Source: DAOUAM01 sp034433305
GTDB taxonomy: Bacteria; Chloroflexota; Dehalococcoidia; Lucifugimonadales; DAOUAM01
Reading direction: 5' to 3'
Assembly (NCBI GenBank): GCA_034433305.1
Contig: DAOUAM010000022.1
Coordinates: forward strand, 1-25,044
Length of the DNA: 25,044 nucleotides
Each line of letters opens with the position of its first letter. Within the stretch, counting starts at the first letter, position 1. Position numbers and translations under genes: made by a program. Positions 15,485-22,888 of this stretch are shown piece by piece. The notes under the pieces are model-generated. The model was not told the DNA's origin. It ran no database searches and saw only the letters and a list, made by a program, of their open reading frames with translations.

Positions 15485-18127
15485 ATGAGCAGTCTGGCGG
15501 ACGTGGCGAGCTTTGCCCGTGGCAGTCACGCGACTTCCACCGCGCCAGGGGTGCTGGCCGGCCTGCTGTCCCTCCTGATGGCAGCGCTGCTCCTGGCGGC
15601 GTGCTCGGCGTCGGCCTCGGCCACGCCCACGCCGGACCATTCGGCAGTGGCCGGGCCTACCTCGCCCACACCCAGGCCCACGTTGCCGCCTTCCCCTACT
15701 CTGACGCCCAGCCCGTCGCCCACTGCCACCCATACCGCCACACCCAGCCCGACGGCTACCAACACGCCGTCGCCCACGCCAACGCCGTCGCCCACGGCGA
15801 CGCCAACGCCATCGCCCACGGCGACAGCTACACCCACGCCTACGCCCTCGCCGACGCCCACGGTGACCTCGACGCCGGGGCCAACACCATCGCCCACGCC
15901 GACGCCCAAGGCGACCTCCAACCTGGCGCCCTATGTACCGGCGGAGTGGGACAGCCCCATCGTCGCCGCCAGCAGCCGGGGCGCCCGGAGGAGCACCGAG
16001 CTGGCCGTTGACCGCGAGACCTACGTAAGCTGGGCCATCGGCAACAAGGGGCCCTTCACGCTGAACAAGCCCTTCTTCGTTGACCTGTACTTCGACCATA
16101 TCCCAGTGGGCAGGTGGCCCAGCGAAGGCATGTCTGTCAACTACTTCAGCTATCTGCCTGACTGGGACGAACTCAACGACCGCGTGAGGATCACTCCAGG
16201 CAAGCACACCCTGCGGCTGGTGGTGGACTCCACCAACCTCATCAATGAGACGGACGAGTCGGACAACGTTTACCAGCGGGAGTTTACCTGGTCGCCAGGA
16301 GGCCCCACACCGACGCCCCTGCCCCACAAGCTGCCTGACCTGGTACCCTTCACGCCCGAGGGCTGGAGCGGCCCGCTGGTGGCTACCTCCTACGCCGGCG
16401 ACGTGACCGACGGCCCGCTGTCGGTCAACACGCCAACATACGTCAGGTACAGCGTCAGGAACCAGGGGCTGGCCACCACGCCGGAGGACGTGTGGGTCTA
16501 CCTTTACCTGGACAACATACTGGTGGACTTGAGGCAGGTCTCGGGCGTGCTGGCCGAGGACCACGTGGAGTGGCTGCAGTGGGACAAGCTGCTGGAGGTC
16601 ATTCCCGTGGCGCCCGGCACCCACACCCTGAAGATGATGGTGGACCCGGCGGGGCTGGTCACGGAGTCCAACGAGGACAACAACACCCTGGAGAAGCAGG
16701 TCACCTGGAGCACCGGCCCCGTCCCGCCACATCCCACGGCGACGCCCACTCCCACGCCGGCGGCACCACTGCCCCCGGCCCAGCCCAATCTCGTGCCGGG
16801 CTGGAGGTTCGGCTGGGACGGGCCTATTGTCGTATCCCATGAGAAGGGTAGCCAGTTGGACGGCCCGCTGACCCTCGAACGCACGCCCCTGGTGGATGTG
16901 GTGGTGCTGAACCGCAGCCCTGTGGGAGTAGAGCAGGGGTTTACGGTGGACCTCTACTTCGACGGCACCAGAGTGGAAAGCTTCGAGGCCCCCGAGGGCC
17001 TGGGGCCTGGCGAGCTGGCGACCTGGCCGGACTGGGAGGACCTCGCCGAGAAGGCAGCGCTGACTCCAGGGCCGCACACCCTGAAGCTGGTGATAGACCC
17101 GGAGCAGGCCATCGCCGAGGCCAACGAGGACGACAACACCTACGAGAAGACCTTCACCTGGGCGGCGGGACAGGTCGCCTCTCCCACTCCCATCGTTTAC
17201 TCGGAGGAAGCGCTACGCCAGAAGCTGGAGGATATAGAGTCGCTGCTGGACATCCGAGAGCCCGTGGTGGGGCCGCAGGGGCCGGCCTACGCCCAGGAGG
17301 TGCTGGACATAGCCGACGCGGGCTACTACCTGCTGACGGGCAAGAGCATCCGGGACGAGCGGGCCACCATTCTGCTGCTGTCCCACCAGGACTACCTGGC
17401 CTGGATTGACGCCAAGACCGACGAGGAGCTGGCCGTCAGCCAGCCATCGGAGTACGACGCCATCGTGGCGCGCCGCGAGGCCATCAAGTCCAGCGCACTG
17501 GGCTTCACCACTCACCGTTTCGGCAAGGTGGCCGTGATCGTGGACGCCCAGCGCGGCGTGGCCGACGTCATAAGCACCCTGGCCCACGAGATGGGCCATA
17601 TGCGCCAGCGCTTCCTGAACCCCCAGCAGAGCGACGGCGTGGTCAGCAGCTCCCATGCCCTCAATGGCATACAGGAGGCCCAGGCCCAGCAGTTCGAGCG
17701 GGCCTTCTGGCTCAAGCTGGAGGAGTTCACCGGCCTGGACCTGCTGGCGTTCCCGGACTACGAGATCTTCCAGGTGCTGATAGACGAGCGCTTCAACAGG
17801 TGGCAGCAGGACTACACCAGGGAGGAACACTCCTTCGGCTACCTGCTGCAGTGGCTTGTCGTGCTGAGCGACCCGAAGCTGGAGGACCTGAAGGCGGAGC
17901 TGCTGGACAGGGGACAGCTTGGCGTCAAGTCATCCCTGAGGCTGTACAACTACCTGGTGGACTACCCTCCCAGCGCGGCGGACTCCTACGCCAGGGACCG
18001 CTTACAGTCACTGGGAGTGTACCAGGAGCGCATGAGGGAGCTGGCCAGGGGCAGGCTGGTGCCGGGCCTGCACCCCGATAAAGAGAGCCTGCCCGACCTG
18101 CGCATCCCAGCCCTGCTGATGCCGTGA
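15485..18127 (+). CDS. Surface lipoprotein: three CARDB-like domains plus a putative HEMGH metallopeptidase
   Basis: An 880-residue secreted lipoprotein. A long hydrophobic signal ends in the lipobox LLAAC (C40). A Pro/Thr/Ser linker fills residues 46-143. Three CARDB-like beta-sandwich repeats follow (about 145-270, 283-409, 434-560), each ending in a pattern like PGxHTLKLVVD...NE(S)DN.Y.K.FTW, joined by PT-rich linkers. The C-terminal part (about 570-880) is mostly helical and has a zinc-protease signature LAHEMGHMRQRF (H701, E702, H705), with E731 in GIQEAQAQQFE as a plausible third ligand, as in gluzincins. It is probably a surface-anchored, Zn-dependent peptidase or adhesin. The ATG at 15485 has AGGTGAGG 4 bases upstream. 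I do not recognise the C-terminal family. Confidence 0.8.
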   Translation: MSSLADVASFARGSHATSTAPGVLAGLLSLLMAALLLAACSASASATPTPDHSAVAGPTSPTPRPTLPPSPTLTPSPSPTATHTATPSPTATNTPSPTPTPSPTATPTPSPTATATPTPTPSPTPTVTSTPGPTPSPTPTPKATSNLAPYVPAEWDSPIVAASSRGARRSTELAVDRETYVSWAIGNKGPFTLNKPFFVDLYFDHIPVGRWPSEGMSVNYFSYLPDWDELNDRVRITPGKHTLRLVVDSTNLINETDESDNVYQREFTWSPGGPTPTPLPHKLPDLVPFTPEGWSGPLVATSYAGDVTDGPLSVNTPTYVRYSVRNQGLATTPEDVWVYLYLDNILVDLRQVSGVLAEDHVEWLQWDKLLEVIPVAPGTHTLKMMVDPAGLVTESNEDNNTLEKQVTWSTGPVPPHPTATPTPTPAAPLPPAQPNLVPGWRFGWDGPIVVSHEKGSQLDGPLTLERTPLVDVVVLNRSPVGVEQGFTVDLYFDGTRVESFEAPEGLGPGELATWPDWEDLAEKAALTPGPHTLKLVIDPEQAIAEANEDDNTYEKTFTWAAGQVASPTPIVYSEEALRQKLEDIESLLDIREPVVGPQGPAYAQEVLDIADAGYYLLTGKSIRDERATILLLSHQDYLAWIDAKTDEELAVSQPSEYDAIVARREAIKSSALGFTTHRFGKVAVIVDAQRGVADVISTLAHEMGHMRQRFLNPQQSDGVVSSSHALNGIQEAQAQQFERAFWLKLEEFTGLDLLAFPDYEIFQVLIDERFNRWQQDYTREEHSFGYLLQWLVVLSDPKLEDLKAELLDRGQLGVKSSLRLYNYLVDYPPSAADSYARDRLQSLGVYQERMRELARGRLVPGLHPDKESLPDLRIPALLMP
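15620..15913 (+). repeat. GC-rich minisatellite encoding the Pro/Thr/Ser linker
   Basis: Degenerate short repeats built from ACGCC, TCGCCC and ACGGCGACGCC units encode (S/T)PTPT-type residues 46-143 of the lipoprotein. The length is prone to slip in copying and assembly. Confidence 0.85.
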
Positions 18128-18140
18128 GTGTGCTAGGCCA

Positions 18141-18209
18141 GCCCCCTCTCTGGCTCTCCCCCAATGGGGGCGAGAACCCTCCCTTCCCCCTGTGGGGGAA
18201 GGTCAGGAT
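18141..18209 (+). repeat. Dispersed double-hairpin intergenic repeat, copy C
   Basis: The same opening CCCCCTCTCTGGCTCTCC as copies A and D. Hairpin 1 has loop AAT in place of AGA, followed by CGAGAACCC. Hairpin 2 is the perfect CCTTCCCCC-TGT-GGGGGAAGG, ending in GTCAGGA. It sits between the convergent lipoprotein and thiS genes. Confidence 0.92.
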
Positions 18210-18237
18210 ACCCCAGCCAACGGAGGGGTGGGAGGCG

Positions 18238-18441
18238 TTATCCCCCGCCGACGGCGCGGACTATCTCCACCTGGTCGCCCTGGGACAGCGTGACTTTGTC
18301 CAGCTCGTCCTTGCGCAGCACGGTGCCGTTGTAGGCCACGGCGATGTGTCTGAGGTTGACGCCCAGGGACTCCAGGTAGCCCAGGAGGCTGACTGGCTGC
18401 TCAAGCTGTTGCTGTTTACCGTTGATGGTCAGGGTTATCAT
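18238..18441 (-). CDS. thiS: Sulfur carrier protein ThiS
   Basis: A 67-residue ubiquitin-like sulfur carrier for thiazole formation. It starts MITLTINGKQQQLEQ and ends in VGGG, the Gly-Gly tail that is thiocarboxylated and gives sulfur to ThiG. The middle stretch HIAVAYNGTVLRKDEL is typical. The ATG at 18439-18441 is 15 bases past the thiE stop, with only a weak GAAG site, so translation may be coupled. It is the last gene of the thiG-thiE-thiS operon. Confidence 0.95.
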   Translation of the reverse strand: MITLTINGKQQQLEQPVSLLGYLESLGVNLRHIAVAYNGTVLRKDELDKVTLSQGDQVEIVRAVGGG

Positions 18442-18456
18442 GTCTTCGCCACCACG

Positions 18457-19113
18457 CTATGCCGGTTGATGGCCCTGGCCCCGCCGCGAGGCGCCACGCA
18501 TCCTGTCCATAAGCTCCCGGGCGGCGCGACCGGGGTCTGGACTCAGGGTGATGGCGGTGATCACCGCCGCTCCGGCGGCCCCGCTGCTGACCACCGCCTC
18601 CACGTTGTCGGCCTTGATGCCGCCGATGCCCAGGAAAGGCACCTTGACACGCTGGCGGACCTGCTCCAGCAGGCCAACGCCCGCCGCCGTGGCCCCCGGG
18701 TGAGAGCCTGTGGGGAAAATGGTGCCGACTATCAGCAGGTCGGCGCCCTCAGCCTCCGCCGCCATGGCCCCCTCCAGGCTGTGGACGGAGCGTCCGACCA
18801 GGAGCCTGTCACCGGCCACACGCCGGGCCGCCTGCACCGGCAGGGCCTCCTCGCCAAGCTGGACGCCATCGGCGTCGGCGGCCAGCGCCACGTCCAGGCG
18901 GTCGTTGACGAAGAGCAGCGCCCTGCCCTGCGTGACCTGGCGCAGCCGCTGGGCCAGCGCCAGCAACTGGCCGGCCGGCAGGTCTTTCTCCCGTAGCTGC
19001 ACCATGTTGGCCCCGCCCTCCACCGCTTGGGCCACCACGTCCTCCAGCGGCCTGCCGGCGCACTGGGCCCTGTCAGTCACCAGGCAGAGGCAGGGACGAG
19101 GCAAGAGTGCCAC
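18457..19113 (-). CDS. thiE: Thiamine-phosphate synthase
   Basis: Joins HMP-PP and thiazole phosphate to form thiamine phosphate, in the cytosol. The 218-residue TIM barrel shows VQLREKD, FVNDRLDVALAADADGVQLG, GRSVHS, GTIFPTGSHPG and the phosphate-binding GIGGIKADN. The start is GTG at 19111-19113, six bases after the thiG stop; GGAG lies inside the end of thiG, which suggests coupled translation. The C-terminus has a basic tail of about 15 residues. Confidence 0.95.
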   Translation of the reverse strand: MALLPRPCLCLVTDRAQCAGRPLEDVVAQAVEGGANMVQLREKDLPAGQLLALAQRLRQVTQGRALLFVNDRLDVALAADADGVQLGEEALPVQAARRVAGDRLLVGRSVHSLEGAMAAEAEGADLLIVGTIFPTGSHPGATAAGVGLLEQVRQRVKVPFLGIGGIKADNVEAVVSSGAAGAAVITAITLSPDPGRAARELMDRMRGASRRGQGHQPA

Positions 19114-19119
19114 GGCGGG

Positions 19120-19911
19120 TCAGCTCCGGGAAGTGGCGGCCCTGGCCACGCCCTCGGTGGGGCTGCTGGCGACGCCGTAGACCTTGCGGGGGATCCTGCC
19201 TGCCAGGTAGGCCTTGCGCCCGGCCTCGACGCCCAGCTTGAAGGCCTGGGCCATCAGGACGGGGTCGCGTGCCTGGGCGATGGCCGTGTTCACCAGCACG
19301 GCGGAGGCGCCCTCCTCCAGCGCCTGGGACGCCTCGGAGGGCACGGCCAGCCCGGCATCCACCACCACGGGCACCCTGGCCTCCTGGATGATTACCCTGA
19401 TCTCGTCCAGAGTCAGGATGCCCTGGCCGGAGCCGATGGGCGAGCCAAGGGGCATGACGGTGGCGCAGCCCATCTCCTCCAGCCGCTTGGCCAGCACGGG
19501 GTCAGCATGAATGTAGGGCAGCACCACGAAGCCCATGTCTATGAGCTTGCGCGCGGCCTCGAAGGTGCCAACCGGGTCAGGCAGCAGGTTCTGAGGGTTG
19601 GGGATGACCTCCAGCTTGATCCAGTTGGAGCCGGTGACCTCGCGGGCCAGTTGGGCCGTGAAGATGGCTTCCTCGGCGGTCTTGCATCCGGCGGTGTTGG
19701 GCAGGATGGTGTACTTGCTCCAGTCGAAGTAGTCCAGGATGTTCTTTTCCCTGGGGTTGTCCAGGTTAAGCCTGCGGATAGCCACGGTGATTATCTCGGC
19801 GCCCGAAGCCTCGATGGAGTCCACCATCTCCTGCATGCTGCGGTGCCTGCCTGTGCCCACCATCAACCGGGACTTGAACTCCTTGCCTGCTATGACCAGG
19901 GGATCGTTCAT
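19120..19911 (-). CDS. thiG: Thiazole synthase ThiG
   Basis: Forms the thiazole phosphate ring from deoxyxylulose phosphate, dehydroglycine and ThiS thiocarboxylate. The 263-residue TIM barrel starts MNDPLVIAGKEFKSRLMVGT. The Schiff-base lysine is K99 in NWIKLEVIPNP, and the phosphate site is visible in VVDAGLAVPSEA and GASAVLVNTAIA. The ATG at 19909-19911 is chosen because homology begins there and GGAGAAAGG lies just upstream; the open frame extends to 19956. First gene after the TPP riboswitch. The glycine-oxidising partner (ThiO or ThiH) is not in the window. Confidence 0.97.
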   Translation of the reverse strand: MNDPLVIAGKEFKSRLMVGTGRHRSMQEMVDSIEASGAEIITVAIRRLNLDNPREKNILDYFDWSKYTILPNTAGCKTAEEAIFTAQLAREVTGSNWIKLEVIPNPQNLLPDPVGTFEAARKLIDMGFVVLPYIHADPVLAKRLEEMGCATVMPLGSPIGSGQGILTLDEIRVIIQEARVPVVVDAGLAVPSEASQALEEGASAVLVNTAIAQARDPVLMAQAFKLGVEAGRKAYLAGRIPRKVYGVASSPTEGVARAATSRS

Positions 19912-20075
19912 TGGCCTTTCTCCTCTCCAACAGCTCCTGCTGCCTGGGTGTGACATCTGCTACCCGGCCGGAGGCCGTGAGGCCTCCTCCGGCAGACCAC
20001 GGAGGATAGTACCCAGGTAGCCCCTTCCACCAGGACCGCGTTGCTGCCGGGTACGGGCGGACGCGCCACTGGGGC

Positions 20076-20107
20076 AAAAAAGCGACCGCTGGCGCAATGC
20101 CAGCGGT
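20076..20107 (-). terminator. Riboswitch-controlled intrinsic terminator of the thi operon
   Basis: On the minus strand, ACCGCTGGC and GCCAGCGGT form a perfect 9-bp stem with loop ATTGC, then CGC and six T. It lies between the TPP aptamer and thiG. Its 5' arm (20096-20105) is a perfect 10-base complement of an aptamer segment at 20165-20174, which gives the on/off choice. A further GC hairpin (GGAGGCC/GGCCTCC, 19970-19987) lies in the leader before thiG. Confidence 0.9.
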
Positions 20108-20150
20108 CTGAGATAAGTCTTGCCCTGGGCAACTGAAGCTTGCCCCGTGC

Positions 20151-20247
20151 GGTGTGTCTCCCTGCGCTGGCATTACCCAGATCAGGTACTGGCGGTCGGT
20201 GACGACTCCGGTCACCCTCTCAGCCTGGCTTACCCAAGCTCCCCACC
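20151..20247 (-). promoter_or_regulatory. TPP riboswitch aptamer (THI element)
   Basis: Minus-strand sequence with the family's invariant blocks: GCTGAGAGGG near the 5' half (CTGAGA at 20218-20223) and CCTGATCTGGGTAATGCC followed by AGCGCAGGGA (about 20161-20189). GGTG (20244-20247) and CACC (20151-20154) can close the P1 helix. It binds thiamine pyrophosphate and controls the thiG-thiE-thiS transcript. Confidence 0.95.
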
Positions 20248-20271
20248 TGAGCACTATTAGGTTGTGGTTAC

Positions 20272-20300
20272 AGCATAGAGCACGCCTGTGCAAAAGTCAA
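20272..20300 (-). promoter_or_regulatory. Sigma-70-type promoter of the thi operon
   Basis: On the minus strand: TTGACT (20295-20300), a 17-base spacer, and TATGCT (20272-20277). The start near 20265 leaves about 18 bases before the TPP aptamer. Confidence 0.75.
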
Positions 20301-20470
20301 CGCGGCCTGTTCTACGCGAGGGTGGCATGGGGTGCCAGTGTCCCCCGTGGGACGCAGAGGCCGTGCCATTGGCCATAGTACGGCATACCATGCCGGAATA
20401 GTCCGGTTGTCACTGAAGGCCCCCGCCACGACCGCATACACTGGTGCCACTACAGACAGGGAGGGGCACG

Positions 20471-21079
20471 ATGGTGCAGGCAATCGAGGCCACGAGTCCA
20501 CAGTGCGGCGGGCTGGCTGTCCAGGGCAGCAAGCACGGCCTTCGCCTCCGCAGGCTGGCGCCCGCGGTAGCCATGGCTGGCTTCTTCGCGCTGGCCTCCC
20601 TGGCCCTGGTCCACTTCCGGGAGTCGCTGTCGTGGCTGGGCGCATGGGGCTACCTGAGCGTCTTCGTGGTGGAGCTGGCCAACAGCGCCTCGGTCCTCAT
20701 CCCCACGCCGGGCCACGCCTACACCATAGCCATCGCCCCTGCCCTGTCGCCGACCCTGCTGGGGCTTATCGGAGGCGTGGGCGCCGCCCTGGGTGAGCTG
20801 AGCGGCTACATGGTCGGTGTCAGGGGCCGGGAGGCGCTGGCCAGTGGCCGCCTGCACCGCCGGCTTTACTCCCTGACGCGCGGGCGCGTCGGCGCGACGC
20901 TGCTGGTGATGGCCGCGCTGCCCGTGCCCTTCGATGTGGCGGGCCTGTGGGCGGGGACGGTGCGCTATCCCCTGGCGCGCTTCATGGCCTTCGTCCTGGC
21001 GGGCAAGGTGTTGAAGGTGACGGCCCTCGCTCTGGTGGGGCACTACGGGCTTCACTGGCTGCTGGGGCCGCTGGGGTAG
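20471..21079 (+). CDS. DedA/VTT-family (SNARE-associated) membrane protein
   Basis: A 202-residue integral membrane protein of the VTT/DedA superfamily, whose members take part in lipid scrambling or undecaprenyl-phosphate recycling. The signature segment GGVGAALGELSGYMVGVRG matches GxxxGExxGYxxGxxG. The downstream ALPVPFDVAGLWAGTVRYPLARF matches the family's re-entrant P-x-D and AG region. About five hydrophobic segments. I use the ATG at 20471 because AGGGAGGGG lies 4-12 bases upstream; ATG-like starts further up have no such site. Its start is divergent from the thi operon. Exact substrate unknown. Confidence 0.8.
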   Translation: MVQAIEATSPQCGGLAVQGSKHGLRLRRLAPAVAMAGFFALASLALVHFRESLSWLGAWGYLSVFVVELANSASVLIPTPGHAYTIAIAPALSPTLLGLIGGVGAALGELSGYMVGVRGREALASGRLHRRLYSLTRGRVGATLLVMAALPVPFDVAGLWAGTVRYPLARFMAFVLAGKVLKVTALALVGHYGLHWLLGPLG

Positions 21080-21175
21080 GGGCACTGGCTGCGAGCGCTT
21101 CAGATTTTCTGTGTATGTGCGAGCGCAGCACGCCCAGGACCTCGTCAAGAGTCAGTATTGTCCTGGCCTTATCTC

Positions 21176-22768
21176 CTACCACCCCACAGCACAGCCATCC
21201 AGGCGAGGCTCGCTGCCGGCGGTGAGCACGCCAGTGTCCGGGTCGCGCTGGATGACCTGGCCTCCGCCGAAGAAGATGCCGTGAGGCGGGCGCACCATGA
21301 TGGAATGGCCCCGGCGCTCCAGCTCACGGATGGTCTCGGCGGGCACCAGGTCCTCCATGGCCGTGCCCTCGCCCAGGCGGATGCTGAAGCGCGGGGCGTC
21401 CAGCGCCGCCTGCGGGCTGAGGCCGAAGTCAACCATGTTCACCAGCACCTGGAAGTGCCCCTGGGCCTGCTGCGTCGTGCCCATGACGCCGTAGCACAGC
21501 CACAGCTCGCCGGCGCGGGTCGCCAGGCCGGGGATGAGGGTGTGGAAGGGGCGCTTGCGCGGCGCCAGGGCGTTGGGGTGCGACGGGTCCAGCGAGAAGG
21601 AGGCCCCTCGGCTGTGCAGCGCCACGCCCGTGCCAGGCACCACCATGCCGGAGCCGAAGCCGCTGTACACGCTGTTGATGAGGGAGCAGGCGTTACCCTG
21701 GCCGTCCACGGCGGCTATGTACACCGTGTCGGTGTAAGGTCCGGGCTGGCCGGTGGGCGCGTAGTCCATGGCCCGGTCGGGACGGATGAGCCTGCGCCGC
21801 TCGCGGGCGTAGCCCTTCGAAAGCAGGCCCTCCGTGGGCACGGGCACCCTGTCGGGGTCGGCGATGTAGTGCATGCCGTCGGCCAGGGCCAGGCGCATGC
21901 ACTCGATGAGGTGGTGGTAGGTATCGGGCGTCTGGAAGCCCATGCCCTTGATGTCGAAGCCTTCGGCCAGGTTCAGCGCCATCAGGGCGTTAAGGCCCTG
22001 GGTGTTGGGCGGACACTCCCAGCAGGTCACGCCCCGGTAGCCAGTGGACACAGGCCCGACCCAGTTGGCCTGGTGCTCGGCCATGTCCTGTTCCGACAGC
22101 CACCCGCCCTGTTGCTGCACAAACCGGGCGGCCTTCCGGGCGAAGTCGCCTTTGTAGAAGGCCTCGGCGCCGCCCTCGGCGACGGCCTGGAGCGTGCGGG
22201 CCAGCTCTGGCAGCCGGATGACCTCGCCGGCCCTGGGCGCCCGGCCATTCAGCAGCAACTCGTCGCCCGATGGCCTCGCCCGCAGCCTGGCCTCCAGCCC
22301 AGCCCAGAAGGAGGCTATGACCTCGGACACGCCGTAGCCGGCGGAGGCGTAGTGGATGGCCGGCCCCAGCACCCTGGACAGGGGCATGGTGCCGCAGGCC
22401 CTGAGCAGGGCCTCCCAGCCGCTGACGGCGCCCGGCACGGTGATGGCCCAGGCGCTCTCGGGCGGTATGGCCGCCATGCCCCTGGCCCGAAGCTCGTCCA
22501 GGGATGCCGCCGCTGGCGACCGGCCGCTGGCGTTGAGCGCCCGCACCTGCTTCTCGCGGGCCAGCCACACCAGGGAGAAGACGTCGCCCCCCAGGCCGGT
22601 GGAGGCTGGCTCGACCACGGCCAGCGTCGCCGCTGTCGCCACTGCCGCATCCACGGCGTTGCCGCCCTCCAGCAGCATGCGCAGCCCGGCCATGGCCGCC
22701 AGCGGCTGGCTGGTCGCCACCATACCATTGCGTGCCACCACGTTGGAGCGCCGGGAGGTGAACTTCAT
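21176..22768 (-). CDS. Gamma-glutamyltransferase-family Ntn hydrolase
   Basis: A 530-residue member of the gamma-glutamyltransferase (GGT / acylase) family, made as a proenzyme that cleaves itself before a threonine. The expected nucleophile is T348 in TDTVYIAAVDGQGNACS, aligned by its distance to the conserved VD. Other family marks are GGNAVDAAVATA, STGLGGDVFSLVW, PGAVSGWEALL, CPPNTQGLNALMAL, SGFGSG near VVPGTGV, and the C-terminal EPRLDGCAVGW. No signal peptide, so it probably acts in the cytosol on gamma-glutamyl amides or related amides; glutathione is not assured. The ATG at 22766-22768 has AAGG directly before it and GGAG about 12 bases upstream. Confidence 0.88.
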   Translation of the reverse strand: MKFTSRRSNVVARNGMVATSQPLAAMAGLRMLLEGGNAVDAAVATAATLAVVEPASTGLGGDVFSLVWLAREKQVRALNASGRSPAAASLDELRARGMAAIPPESAWAITVPGAVSGWEALLRACGTMPLSRVLGPAIHYASAGYGVSEVIASFWAGLEARLRARPSGDELLLNGRAPRAGEVIRLPELARTLQAVAEGGAEAFYKGDFARKAARFVQQQGGWLSEQDMAEHQANWVGPVSTGYRGVTCWECPPNTQGLNALMALNLAEGFDIKGMGFQTPDTYHHLIECMRLALADGMHYIADPDRVPVPTEGLLSKGYARERRRLIRPDRAMDYAPTGQPGPYTDTVYIAAVDGQGNACSLINSVYSGFGSGMVVPGTGVALHSRGASFSLDPSHPNALAPRKRPFHTLIPGLATRAGELWLCYGVMGTTQQAQGHFQVLVNMVDFGLSPQAALDAPRFSIRLGEGTAMEDLVPAETIRELERRGHSIMVRPPHGIFFGGGQVIQRDPDTGVLTAGSEPRLDGCAVGW

Positions 22769-22788
22769 CCTTCATATCTCCACAGTAA

Positions 22789-22888
22789 GGGCAGGTCTTG
22801 TGCCTGCCCCGCCTCTGGACATCCATGAAATGCCTGCCTCACCCAGGGCAACCACAAGCCCTACCCAGGGCAACCACAAGGGTTGCCC
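22789..22888. repeat. Palindromic intergenic repeat cluster
   Basis: Three pieces fill the gap between the GGT-family and AcoX-like genes. A hairpin GGGCAGG-TCTTGTG-CCTGCCC lies at 22789-22809. An 18-base direct repeat ACCCAGGGCAACCACAAG occurs at 22841-22858 and 22863-22880. A hairpin GGGCAACC-ACAAG-GGTTGCCC lies at 22868-22888. The last one abuts the TAG stop of the AcoX-like gene. Confidence 0.85.

Noticed and set aside
15219..15488. A possible 89-residue gene between the methyltransferase and the lipoprotein
   Set aside because: No ribosome site or motif. It overlaps the end of one gene and the start of the next and looks like random GC-rich sequence.
15620..15913. CRISPR-like array
   Set aside because: The repeats are short, degenerate and without unique spacers; they encode a Pro/Thr/Ser stalk in frame.
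15368..17077. A 569-residue minus-strand frame rich in Gly, Arg and Val
   Set aside because: It is the antisense of the Pro/Thr/Ser linker and CARDB repeats, with low-complexity composition and no domain.
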